Assembly (NCBI GenBank): GCA_021793535.1 | Contig: JAJYSO010000001.1 | Coordinates: forward strand, 1-28,662 | Source of the DNA: Bacteroidota bacterium | GTDB lineage: Bacteria; Bacteroidota; Bacteroidia; Flavobacteriales; Flavobacteriaceae | DNA length: 28,662 nt | Direction: 5' to 3' | Shown: piece by piece, positions 17,010 through 25,176 of the stretch | Numbering within the stretch: the stretch's first letter is position 1 | Layout: every line of letters starts with the position of its first letter | The notes under the pieces: generated by a model | Database searches by the model: none | Told to the model about the DNA's origin: nothing | The model's input: the letters and a program-made list of their open reading frames with translations, nothing else | Position numbers and translations under genes: made by a program

Positions 17010-17206
17010 AATACAAGTTTTTTCAAATTTATTAAATTTATAATAAAATCTTAGCTTTTATTTAAGTAAAAATTACTCCTCTTTTCCTAGTTCAGACTAT
17101 AGGTCCTCTCCAAGACTTTTTCTATAATACTAAAGCCTCTCCAGAACTCTCGTAGTATCTTTTAAATTTTTATGATAAAATAATAGAATAAAACCATCGC
17201 ACACGT

Positions 17207-17242
17207 TAAGTTTGCAAGAGCATTAGCTCGACCTTGCTAATG
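17207..17242 (+). promoter_or_regulatory. -7 box and 5' hairpin of the thioredoxin-like gene
   Basis: TAAGTTTG (17207-17214) is an exact TAnnTTTG match. About 6 nt further, CATTAGC (17221-17227) and GCTAATG (17236-17242) form a perfect 7-bp inverted repeat with an 8-nt loop. If transcription starts near 17219-17221, the mRNA begins with this hairpin, 17 nt before the ATG. It could protect the 5' end or act as an operator. The rest of 17010-17206 shows no gene. Confidence 0.5.
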
Positions 17243-17259
17243 ACGGTAAGAGAAAACCC

Positions 17260-17814
17260 ATGAACCACTACTCAGCCCTATTTTGCGGGTTATTTTTTCT
17301 GTATTGCACCTCTTGCCCCGCATGGGCACAACAACAGCGGAAAGGAGAAGAAATTCAGAAGATAACACCACAATACACCGGATTACTCCACAAGCAAGAC
17401 CTGATGTACTCTCCATATACGGCCAGGTGGTTCCAAGTCTTCTACAACCATTATGACCCTAATGCCGAAAAACTGGCCTTACAAAAGATAAAGGAGCATA
17501 TTAATGAATTTGAAATTCTCTGCTTTATAGGAACCTGGTGTCCGGACAGCAAACGTGAAATTCCCAAACTGTATAAAATACTGGAAGCTGCAAAGTTCAA
17601 AATGGACCACTTCACCCTTTACGCAGTTGATTATCGCAAGCACTCCCAAGACCAATACGAGGACAATTGGAATATTTTGCGCGTTCCAACCATTATCTTT
17701 TTAAAAGACGGAAAAGAAATCAATCGCTTTGTGGAGCATCCCCTTAAAAGCTTGATCCAAGACTTGGCAAACATCGTGTCCAATCAACCCTATACAAACC
17801 CTTATCAACCTTAA
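17260..17814 (+). CDS. Secreted thioredoxin-fold protein with CPDS motif
   Basis: A 184-residue protein with a Sec signal peptide (PAWAQQQ). The thioredoxin fold covers roughly residues 75-175, with the active-site region IGTWCPDSKREIP (Cys94, Ser97) and the cis-proline loop RVPTIIFLKDGKE (Pro143). The second active-site cysteine is replaced by Ser, so it cannot form the usual CxxC disulfide. CxxS thioredoxin-fold proteins can work as monothiol reductases, isomerases or sensors. This WCxDS form is recurrent in Bacteroidota, with unproven function. It is followed 36 bp later by map on the same strand and may be cotranscribed. Confidence 0.82.
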   Translation: MNHYSALFCGLFFLYCTSCPAWAQQQRKGEEIQKITPQYTGLLHKQDLMYSPYTARWFQVFYNHYDPNAEKLALQKIKEHINEFEILCFIGTWCPDSKREIPKLYKILEAAKFKMDHFTLYAVDYRKHSQDQYEDNWNILRVPTIIFLKDGKEINRFVEHPLKSLIQDLANIVSNQPYTNPYQP

Positions 17815-17850
17815 CTGAATTCAACCTATAGTTTTATAAATTTAAACGGA

Positions 17851-18660
17851 ATGGTATTACTCAAAACCCCAGCGGAAATTGAATTATTAAGAGAGGCGGC
17901 CCTTATCGTCTCCAAAACTTTAGGCATGCTCGCTTCCGAAATAAAACCGGGAGTAAGCACCCTATATTTAGATAAATTGGCAGAAGAATTTATCCGTGAC
18001 CACGGTGCGGAGCCAGGGTTTTTAGGCATGTACGATTTTCCGAATTCTTTATGTATGAGTCCCAATGCTCAAGTGGTCCATGGCATTCCCAATGACAAAC
18101 CACTGGAAAATGGAGACATTATCTCTGTAGACTGCGGTTCCTATATTAATGGGTACTATGGAGATCACGCGTATACTTTTGAGGTAGGAGAAGTAGCTCC
18201 TGAAGTAAAAGATCTTTTGCGCATCACCAAAGAGTCGCTCTATGAGGGAATTCGAGCCTTCAAAAAAGGAAACCGAATCGGGGACATCGGCCACGCCATT
18301 CAACACTACACAGAGCAATACGGCTATGGTGTCGTTCGGGAACTGGTAGGACACGGGGTCGGAAAAGACATGCACGAGGACCCTCAAGTGCCCAATTACG
18401 GAAAACCGGGCCGGGGTAAAAAGATTAAAGAAGGAATGGTGTTGGCCATTGAACCCATGATCAATATGGGGACAAAGAACATCATTCAAATGCCTGATGG
18501 ATGGACGATCCTTACTCAAGACGGAAAGCCCAGTGCACATTTTGAACACGATGTCGCCCTGGTGGATGGCAAGCCCCAGCTCCTGTCTACATTTGATTAC
18601 ATTTATGAAGCTCTGGGCATACAATCCGATGAGGAAGATGAGTTCCGAAAAAAGGAATAA
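17851..18660 (+). CDS. map: Methionine aminopeptidase, type I
   Basis: A 269-residue, full-length type I MetAP, which removes the initiator methionine from new proteins. The five metal ligands are all visible: Asp in SVDCGSY, Asp in YYGDHAYTF, His in LVGHGVGKDMHEDP, Glu in AIEPMINMG and Glu in HFEHDVAL. The imidazole-bearing HEDP loop is intact. It lacks an N-terminal zinc-finger extension, so it is the short cytosolic form. It is a housekeeping gene, here between a secreted thioredoxin-like protein and a methyltransferase. Confidence 0.96.
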   Translation: MVLLKTPAEIELLREAALIVSKTLGMLASEIKPGVSTLYLDKLAEEFIRDHGAEPGFLGMYDFPNSLCMSPNAQVVHGIPNDKPLENGDIISVDCGSYINGYYGDHAYTFEVGEVAPEVKDLLRITKESLYEGIRAFKKGNRIGDIGHAIQHYTEQYGYGVVRELVGHGVGKDMHEDPQVPNYGKPGRGKKIKEGMVLAIEPMINMGTKNIIQMPDGWTILTQDGKPSAHFEHDVALVDGKPQLLSTFDYIYEALGIQSDEEDEFRKKE

Positions 18661-18731
18661 GGTTTTAAAATACGCGTGGACCTTGGAGAAATAGCCGTTG
18701 TTTTTTGAATATTTTTAGTCATCTTGTGGGC

Positions 18732-19547
18732 ATGAAAAAACTCTTTAAAAAAATTCTGAATACCGTCCCTCGGCCCCTTCTAATAAAATTGAGCTATCTG
18801 GTCCGTCCTTTTTTGGTGTTAGGACTAAGAGGAACGCGCTACCAAGACCCCATTGACGGGAAAAGTTTTTCAAAGTTTTTACCTTACGGCTATGCCACAC
18901 AACGGGACAATGTCCTCTCTCCCTCTACCCTATCTTTGGAACGACATCGCCTCTTATGGCTCTATCTCAAAAACGAAACAGACTTTTTTTCACGACCGTA
19001 TAAAATGCTGCATTTCGCTCCGGAGCAAGCCTTTTACAAGAGGTTTCAAAAAATGAAAAATTTGGAATACGTTACCACAGACCTCAATTCTCCTCTAGCC
19101 CAAGTAAAAGCTGATATCTGTGATTTGCCTTTTGAAGACAATAGCTTTGACCTTATTTTCTGCAATCACGTCCTGGAACATATTCCTGACGATCACAAGG
19201 CCATGCAGGAGTTATTTCGAGTGCTGAGACCTAACGGGTGGGCCGTTTTACAAATTCCACAAGACCTGAATCGGGAAAAAACTTTCGAAGATGACTCCAT
19301 TACCGACCCCAAAGAAAGGGCGCGTATTTTTGGTCAATACGACCATGTCCGTATTTATGGGAGGGATTACTTTGACAAACTCCGCCAGATCGGTTTTCAA
19401 GTAGAAGCGGTGCCCTATACTCAAAAATTAAAAGAAGAAGAAATCGATCGGTACCGGCTGGCCAAAGGGGAGGTTCTTCCAATTTGTAGAAAACCTGCCC
19501 CCTCTGCCTATTCCACTATACTCTGCTCAAATCCTTCGGAAGTGTAA
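18732..19547 (+). CDS. Class I SAM-dependent methyltransferase with degenerate zinc-ribbon region
   Basis: A 271-residue cytosolic protein. Its C-terminal two thirds are a Rossmann methyltransferase: motif I is the atypical LHFAPE (about residue 93), followed by LEYVTTDLNSP, ADICDLPFEDNSFDLIFCNHVLEHIPDD (acidic loop and post-motif) and RVLRPNGWAVLQIP. The N-terminal part contains LSLERHRLLWLYL, which in relatives follows a Cys4 ribbon (CPxC...CPxC). Here the matching positions read DPID and SPST, so no zinc site is left. The substrate is unknown. The longest frame opens at a TTG (18705), but the ATG at 18732 gives the usual MKKLFKK start. The 3' end overlaps the convergent apbE by 40 bp. Confidence 0.85.
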   Translation: MKKLFKKILNTVPRPLLIKLSYLVRPFLVLGLRGTRYQDPIDGKSFSKFLPYGYATQRDNVLSPSTLSLERHRLLWLYLKNETDFFSRPYKMLHFAPEQAFYKRFQKMKNLEYVTTDLNSPLAQVKADICDLPFEDNSFDLIFCNHVLEHIPDDHKAMQELFRVLRPNGWAVLQIPQDLNREKTFEDDSITDPKERARIFGQYDHVRIYGRDYFDKLRQIGFQVEAVPYTQKLKEEEIDRYRLAKGEVLPICRKPAPSAYSTILCSNPSEV

Positions 19548-20521
19548 GTTTTGAGTGCACCTTGGACATCATAGATAAAAAACACATCAATACCTTTCAA
19601 CTTTTTGGCTAGTGCTATAGATTTTTCAATATCCATGGCCATAAAAGCTGTAGCATAAGCATCTGCCGTGGCACAATCCTGCGCCAATACGGAAGCGCTC
19701 AAGAGACTCTGTTTTTTCATATAACCTGATTTAGGATCCACTATATGAACAAAACGACGTCCGGAAAGGGAATCCACCCGGTATTTCCTATAATTTCCCG
19801 AAGTGGCCAAACTCCTGTTTTTTAACTCCACTATACCTTGTATTTCTTTTGCTCCATCACCGATTCTGGGATCATCGATTCCCAACCTCCAGTTCCTTCC
19901 AGACTTCAAATTGGTTCCTCTTGCTCGGATCTCTCCCCCAATATCCACCAGGTAATTCTCAATTCCTCTTGCTTCTAGAAACAAGCCGAACCGATCCACT
20001 CCATACCCTTTAGCAATGCCATTTAAATCGATATACATATGGGGATCTCGGCGAATGATGTGGTCCTTTTGCAAATGCACATCCTCAAAACCCACATATT
20101 GCATCAACGAGTCAATATGAACAGAGTCCAACTTCACCCCGGTCTGTTGGGCACCAAACCCATAGGCATTGACCAAGTTTCCAACAGTCGGATCAAAATA
20201 GCCATCTGTACGATGGAAAATTTCCTTGGCCAACAAAAATACTTCACGAAACATCTGATCCACAGTAACGGTGGTATCTCCAGCATTCAATTTTGAAATA
20301 TCCGAATCCTTCTGATAATTGCTCATGGACTGATTGACAGCTTGAATGATGGAATCTATGGAATGCTCCAAATCAGGAATGTCTCCAAAATATTGAATGT
20401 TGTATTCGGTTCCAAAAGCATAGCCTTCTTGAAGCTTATATGCAGCAATACTATCCCCTTGCTGACATCCCCATAAGGTGCAGGATAAAAGAACAATAAC
20501 AAACGACTTGATTAATTTCAT
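19508..20521 (-). CDS. apbE: FAD:protein FMN transferase, lipoprotein
   Basis: A 337-residue ApbE, which attaches FMN from FAD to threonine residues of periplasm-facing redox proteins such as NqrB/NqrC or RnfG. It has a lipoprotein signal (TLWGCQQG, Cys19), then FGTEYNIQYFGD, YIDLNGIAKGYGVD, the FAD-binding YLVDIGGEIRARG, the HIVDPKSGY segment and the metal-binding DCATADAYATAFMAM. No flavoprotein target is encoded within the window, although ApbE genes often sit beside nqr or flavoprotein genes. The last 40 bp overlap the 3' end of the methyltransferase gene on the opposite strand. Confidence 0.94.
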   Translation of the reverse strand: MKLIKSFVIVLLSCTLWGCQQGDSIAAYKLQEGYAFGTEYNIQYFGDIPDLEHSIDSIIQAVNQSMSNYQKDSDISKLNAGDTTVTVDQMFREVFLLAKEIFHRTDGYFDPTVGNLVNAYGFGAQQTGVKLDSVHIDSLMQYVGFEDVHLQKDHIIRRDPHMYIDLNGIAKGYGVDRFGLFLEARGIENYLVDIGGEIRARGTNLKSGRNWRLGIDDPRIGDGAKEIQGIVELKNRSLATSGNYRKYRVDSLSGRRFVHIVDPKSGYMKKQSLLSASVLAQDCATADAYATAFMAMDIEKSIALAKKLKGIDVFFIYDVQGALKTYTSEGFEQSIVE

Positions 20522-20542
20522 GGCAAATTACTTATAAGGGTA

Positions 20543-20575
20543 CAAAAGTAGCGTTCAAAAGTACAAGAACACAAA
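20543..20575 (-). promoter_or_regulatory. Tandem -7 boxes upstream of apbE
   Basis: On the minus strand TACTTTTG occurs twice, at 20563-20556 and 20550-20543, each an exact TAnnTTTG match. TTTG at 20575-20572 lies 21 nt upstream of the second box, making that the better promoter. The start codon follows about 20 nt further. Confidence 0.5.
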
Positions 20576-20679
20576 TAATTCGTATTTTTAGGTGCCTTAT
20601 ACCCCTTAAAAAACAGTAGCATGCTGAAATTTAAGACATTAGTATGAGACTTAAAATTATCGTTAAAAGAAGTTGATTT

Positions 20680-22713
20680 ATGACATTCAAAGAAGCAATA
20701 TTGGAGGGTATTCCCGCTCACTTACCTCCTCAAAAGGATTACGACAACACCCTAAATCATGCGCCCAAGCGCAAAGATATTTTAACACCGCAAGAAAAAA
20801 AACTTGCGCTGCGCAATGCACTGCGGTATTTCGATAAAAAGTACCACCCCACCCTACTCCCCGAATTCAAAGCAGAATTGGAAACGTACGGAAGAATTTA
20901 CATGTACCGGTTTCGCCCAGATTATAAAATGTACGCGCGCCCCATCGATCAATACCCTGGAAAATCTATACAAGCTAAAGCCATCATGCACATGATTCAA
21001 AACAACCTGGATCACAAGGTGGCTCAGCATCCGGATGAACTGATCACTTACGGTGGAAATGGGGCTGTCTTTCAGAACTGGGCACAATACCGCCTCACCA
21101 TGAAATACCTAGCCGAAATGTCGGATGAGCAGACCCTTGTTATGTATAGCGGTCACCCCTTGGGGCTCTTTCCCTCTTCTGTAGATGCCCCTCGGGTGGT
21201 CGTCACCAACGGCATGATGATTCCCAATTACTCCAAACCCGATGACTGGGAGCGGTACAATGCACTAGGCGTTACGCAATACGGGCAGATGACCGCTGGA
21301 AGCTACATGTATATCGGGCCTCAAGGCATTGTGCACGGAACGACCATCACCGTCCTAAATGGCTTTAGAAAAATAAACAAAGACCCAAAAGGAGGCCTAT
21401 TTGTAACTGCTGGGCTCGGGGGGATGAGTGGTGCGCAACCCAAAGCAGGAAACATTGCAGGCTGCGTGACCGTCTGTGCCGAAGTCAACGAAAAGGCGCT
21501 GGACAAACGCCATGCACAAGGCTGGATTAACGAAAAATTTACCAGCTTGGATGAATTGGTTCAACGGGTTCAAAAAGCTGTTGCTGATAAAGAAACGGTT
21601 TCTATGGGCTACGCCGGAAATGTCGTAGAAGTATGGGAAAAATTTGCAGAAGAAGGCATTCACATTGATTTAGGAAGTGACCAAACCTCTAGCCATAACC
21701 CGTGGGCAGGCGGATACTATCCGATAGGGCTCAGTTATAAGCAGGCCAACATCATGATGGTCGAAGCACCTGAAGAGTACAAGAAAATCGTTCAAGAAAG
21801 CTATCGTCGTCACGTAGCAGCCATCAACCGCCATACCCAAAAAGGAACCTATTTCTTCGACTACGGAAATGCCTTTCTATTAGAAGCTTCCAGAGCCGGT
21901 GCCAAGCTCTATAAGAATAAAAAAGGGGTATTTGTCGATCAATCTCAAGTGCCCGAAGGACAAGAATTTGCCTACCCCAGCTACGTACAGGACATCATGG
22001 GGCCCATGTGTTTCGATTACGGCTTTGGCCCCTTTCGGTGGGTGTGCACTTCGGCCCGCGCAGAGGACCTCGATAAAACCGATCAACTGGCGATAGCGGT
22101 GCTTGAAAATTTGATGAAAAAGGCACCAAAAGAAATCCAACAGCAGCTTGCCGACAACATTCATTGGATTAAAGAAGCAAAGGAAAATCAGCTGGTTGTG
22201 GGGTCACAAGCTCGTATCCTCTACGCCGATGCACAAGGCCGCATCCAAATCGCAGCTGCTTTCAATCAAGCCATCAAAAAAGGAGAAATCTCCGCGCCGG
22301 TTGTGCTGGGGCGCGATCACCATGATGTATCGGGTACGGATTCCCCCTTCAGGGAAACAGCTAATATCTACGATGGCAGTAATCGTACGGCCGATATGGC
22401 CATTCAAAATGTAATTGGAGATAGTTTCAGAGGCGCCACTTGGGTAAGCATCCACAATGGTGGAGGGGTAGGTTGGGGAGAAGTCATCAATGGAGGATTT
22501 GGAATGGTTCTTGATGGAAGTAAAGAGAGTGATCGTCGTTTAAAAGCCATGTTGTTCTGGGATGTAAACAACGGCATTGCCCGAAGGTCTTGGGCTCGAA
22601 ATGAAGGTGCCATTTTTGCTGCTCAAAGAGCGATGGAAGAAGAAGTCAACTTAAAAATCACCCTACCGAATAAGGTTGACAACGAGCTGATCAATCAAAT
22701 TTTTGAGTCCTGA
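20680..22713 (+). CDS. hutU: Urocanate hydratase
   Basis: A 677-residue urocanase, which converts urocanate to imidazolonepropionate using tightly bound NAD+ in histidine degradation. Characteristic segments include ITYGGNGAVFQNWAQY, LYSGHPLGLFPS-like (VMYSGHPLGLFPSS), QMTAGSYMYIGPQGIVHGT, the dinucleotide-binding GLGGMSGAQPKAGN and DQTSSHNPWAGGYYP. It is the longer form (about 670 residues, against about 555 in pseudomonads) known from Bacteroidota and some other phyla. No hutH, hutI, hutG or ftcD is within the window, so the pathway genes are scattered or absent nearby. The ATG at 20680 fits the conserved N-terminus; the upstream region shows no consensus promoter box that I can find. Confidence 0.96.
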   Translation: MTFKEAILEGIPAHLPPQKDYDNTLNHAPKRKDILTPQEKKLALRNALRYFDKKYHPTLLPEFKAELETYGRIYMYRFRPDYKMYARPIDQYPGKSIQAKAIMHMIQNNLDHKVAQHPDELITYGGNGAVFQNWAQYRLTMKYLAEMSDEQTLVMYSGHPLGLFPSSVDAPRVVVTNGMMIPNYSKPDDWERYNALGVTQYGQMTAGSYMYIGPQGIVHGTTITVLNGFRKINKDPKGGLFVTAGLGGMSGAQPKAGNIAGCVTVCAEVNEKALDKRHAQGWINEKFTSLDELVQRVQKAVADKETVSMGYAGNVVEVWEKFAEEGIHIDLGSDQTSSHNPWAGGYYPIGLSYKQANIMMVEAPEEYKKIVQESYRRHVAAINRHTQKGTYFFDYGNAFLLEASRAGAKLYKNKKGVFVDQSQVPEGQEFAYPSYVQDIMGPMCFDYGFGPFRWVCTSARAEDLDKTDQLAIAVLENLMKKAPKEIQQQLADNIHWIKEAKENQLVVGSQARILYADAQGRIQIAAAFNQAIKKGEISAPVVLGRDHHDVSGTDSPFRETANIYDGSNRTADMAIQNVIGDSFRGATWVSIHNGGGVGWGEVINGGFGMVLDGSKESDRRLKAMLFWDVNNGIARRSWARNEGAIFAAQRAMEEEVNLKITLPNKVDNELINQIFES

Positions 22714-22793
22714 ATCCCAAACATTAAAAAAATGATAAACACCGCGTAAGCCTGTTTTTAAATACCTAACTTTAATTTATAAATCATGAGATT

Positions 22794-23369
22794 ATGAGAC
22801 CGTTTAAAATTCTATTGTTCGCTATTTTGTTGGGCTTCGGTCTGACTTCTTGTGAATCTACTCATGTGGCCACCGATTATGACAAAGCTGTTGACTTCGA
22901 TCAGTATAAAAGCTTTGCCTTTTACAAGCCGGGTATAGATGGGGCAAAGATATCCGACTTGGACAAACGCCGAATTTTAAGGGCCATTGATACCGCGCTA
23001 ACCAAAAAGGGGATGACCAAAAGCAAAAATGCAGATCTGCTTATTGGAATTGATACAGATGAGGCGACCAACATCGATGTATACGAAAATTATTATGGGT
23101 GGTACGACCCATGGTATTCACCATGGTACAGTCCTTGGTATTACGGGTATCCCTATCGCAACAACTACGTGCGCTCCACTGAAGGCACCTTATACATCAA
23201 TTTAATTGATGCCAAACAAAAATCATTGATCTGGCAAGGAAGGTGGCAAGGAAACCTCAACCCCAACGGAAATGTAGATGAAAAAACGGCCTTGTTTCAT
23301 ACGGTGGTAAATGAAATATTGGATCATTACCCTCCCGGACAAGAAGTAGAAAAAAAGAAAAGTAAGTAA
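22794..23369 (+). CDS. DUF4136 lipoprotein with WY-rich repeat
   Basis: A 191-residue lipoprotein (GFGLTSCEST, Cys20) of the DUF4136 family, small envelope proteins of unknown function. The family hallmarks are the N-terminal VDFDQYKSFAFYKP, the RILRAIDTALTKKGM helix, NADLLIGI and the later TLYINLIDAKQKSLIWQGRW. Between residues 103 and 118 lies an aromatic insertion, WYDPWYSPWYSPWYYG, encoded by four 12-nt units. A three-codon open frame (ATG AGA TTA TGA, 22786-22797) ends exactly over the start codon. A strong terminator follows the gene. Confidence 0.88.
   Translation: MRPFKILLFAILLGFGLTSCESTHVATDYDKAVDFDQYKSFAFYKPGIDGAKISDLDKRRILRAIDTALTKKGMTKSKNADLLIGIDTDEATNIDVYENYYGWYDPWYSPWYSPWYYGYPYRNNYVRSTEGTLYINLIDAKQKSLIWQGRWQGNLNPNGNVDEKTALFHTVVNEILDHYPPGQEVEKKKSK
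23100..23147 (+). repeat. Four 12-nt units encoding WY(D/S)P-type repeats
   Basis: The units TGGTACGACCCA, TGGTATTCACCA, TGGTACAGTCCT and TGGTATTACGGG run head to tail inside the DUF4136 gene. They encode W-Y-x-P, the last unit ending in Y-G. Confidence 0.8.
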
Positions 23370-23401
23370 GTTTCTCTTTTCACCTGTACCCAAAAAGCAG
23401 A

Positions 23402-23443
23402 AAACAATCCAGTTGTCAAATCGGCAACTGGATTGTTTCTTTA
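23402..23443 (+). terminator. Strong intrinsic terminator
   Basis: A perfect 14-bp inverted repeat (AAACAATCCAGTTG at 23402-23415, CAACTGGATTGTTT at 23425-23438) with a 9-nt loop is followed by CTTTAT. It ends the DUF4136 transcript; the T run is short and interrupted. Confidence 0.75.
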
Positions 23444-23551
23444 TAATCCTCAAGCATTCAGGAATAAATTTTGCCATAAAGAAGAAGGAAAGGGGCGTAA
23501 ATTAGAAAAATATGTTAATTTAGTATTTCTAATTTCCTTAAATACATACCC

Positions 23552-25024
23552 ATGTCAAATCGTACTGAAGACCCAGTACTTCCAAACGTTCCCAAAACCA
23601 ACATTTCGACCCTTGACGCCCTCATTCCAATCCTCGCGCTGATTGTAATGCTCGCCTATAACGTATTTGTTTTTGGCGAAGATGCCTTAGAAGGATCCAA
23701 TCAGTTTATTCTTTTATTAGGTGGTGCGGTGGCCGCTATTATAGGATTTAAAAATAAGATATCCTACACCGAAATGATGGATGAAGTGGCTGAAAACCTA
23801 AAGTCTGTCGGGGAGCCCATTTTAATCCTATTGATGGTAGGGGCATTGGCTGGAACTTGGATGATGAGCGGAATCATTCCCACCATGATCTATTACGGGA
23901 TGGAAATCCTCAATCCCACTATTTTTTTAGCAGCCTGTCTCATTATATGTTGCATCATTTCCCTAGCTACTGGCAGTAGCTGGACAACCTCAGCAACAGT
24001 GGGCATTGCCCTGATCGGAATTGCCAAGGCATTGGGCGTTTCTTCTGCCATGACTGCAGGTGCTGTTCTTTCAGGCGCCTACTTCGGAGATAAAATGTCT
24101 CCCTTGAGCGATACGACCAATTTAGCTCCTGCTATGGCCGGTACCGATCTTTTCACTCATGTTCGATACATGACCATCACCACTGTTCCCACCATCAGCA
24201 TCACTTTATTGATCTTTATCATCATCGGATTCAATTTAAACGTAACCGGTGTAGCCAATTCCGATCAGATCACCAACGTGATCAAGGACACCTTTGTCAT
24301 TAGCCCATGGCTCTTTATTGTGCCCATTTTGGTGATTGTGATGATCGTTAAAAAAACACCTCCCTTTGTGGCCTTGCTCGCCGGAACACTCTTCGGTGCA
24401 ATTGCCGCATTGATCGCCCAACCCGCCGTCTTAGTTGAAATTTCTGGTGCCCAATCCTTAAGCTTCGAAGCTGCCTATAAAGGCATTCTCAACATCATGA
24501 CAGTGCATACCGAAATCGCTACTGGCAATCCCGCCATGGACGACCTCTTCTCTGCCGGGGGGATGGCAGGCATGCTTCCCACCGTTTGGCTGATTATCTG
24601 TGCCATGGTCTTTGGAGGCGTGATGGACGCCATCGGCGCCTTATCTAAAATTAGTGGAGCCCTGCTTAAATTGTTTCACACCACCTTTGGGCTCTTTGCC
24701 AGTACCGTTGCCAGTTGCTTAGCTTTAAACGTCACGGCATCAGATCAATACTTATCTTTGGTGGTTTCTGGAAAAATGTATGCCGAAGCCTTTAAAGAAA
24801 AAGGCTTAGCACCTGAAAATTTAAGTCGGACATTAGAAGATTCAGGGACGGTCACCTCTGTTTTAGTTCCCTGGAATACTTGTGGGGCCTATCACAGCAG
24901 TGTATTAGGAGTATCTACCAGTCAGTATTTTATCTATTGCTTTTTTAATTATCTCAGCCCTTTTATGACGCTAACCGTGGCCGCTGTCGGATTTAAAATC
25001 AGAACCTTAGGTGCCAAAAAGTAG
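23552..25024 (+). CDS. nhaC: NhaC family Na+/H+ antiporter
   Basis: A 490-residue inner-membrane protein with about eleven hydrophobic segments. NhaC signatures seen are ATGSSWTTSATVGIAL and GAYFGDKMSPLSDTTNLAPA near residues 170-200, and in the C-terminal half LNVTASDQYLSLVVSGKMY and LEDSGTVTSVLVPWNTCGAY. The family exchanges Na+ for protons to keep cytosolic sodium low, which suits a marine host; some relatives exchange malate/lactate instead (MleN), so the substrate is not certain. The ATG at 23552 is followed by a hydrophilic leader of about 20 residues before the first helix. Monocistronic. Confidence 0.92.
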   Translation: MSNRTEDPVLPNVPKTNISTLDALIPILALIVMLAYNVFVFGEDALEGSNQFILLLGGAVAAIIGFKNKISYTEMMDEVAENLKSVGEPILILLMVGALAGTWMMSGIIPTMIYYGMEILNPTIFLAACLIICCIISLATGSSWTTSATVGIALIGIAKALGVSSAMTAGAVLSGAYFGDKMSPLSDTTNLAPAMAGTDLFTHVRYMTITTVPTISITLLIFIIIGFNLNVTGVANSDQITNVIKDTFVISPWLFIVPILVIVMIVKKTPPFVALLAGTLFGAIAALIAQPAVLVEISGAQSLSFEAAYKGILNIMTVHTEIATGNPAMDDLFSAGGMAGMLPTVWLIICAMVFGGVMDAIGALSKISGALLKLFHTTFGLFASTVASCLALNVTASDQYLSLVVSGKMYAEAFKEKGLAPENLSRTLEDSGTVTSVLVPWNTCGAYHSSVLGVSTSQYFIYCFFNYLSPFMTLTVAAVGFKIRTLGAKK

Positions 25025-25149
25025 CTTTATCTAGAGGGTTTTAAGTCGAGAAATCGGGTCTGCCACCTTTGCCTTTGCCCAAAAACTTAACCTGGATTAA
25101 AATCGATATCTCCATCCGTTAAAAGTGACAGATTCCAGGGATAAACCTT

Positions 25150-25157
25150 TATTTTTG
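25150..25157 (+). promoter_or_regulatory. Bacteroidota -7 box of bshB1
   Basis: TATTTTTG is an exact TAnnTTTG match, 20 bp before the ATG at 25177. No clear -33 box is seen. The rest of the 25025-25176 gap shows no gene. Confidence 0.5.
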
Positions 25158-25176
25158 TATTCAATATACAAACACC

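Noticed and set aside
18049..18624. 191-codon open frame on the minus strand
   Set aside because: It lies wholly antisense to map, whose catalytic residues are all intact; the translation has no recognisable domain.
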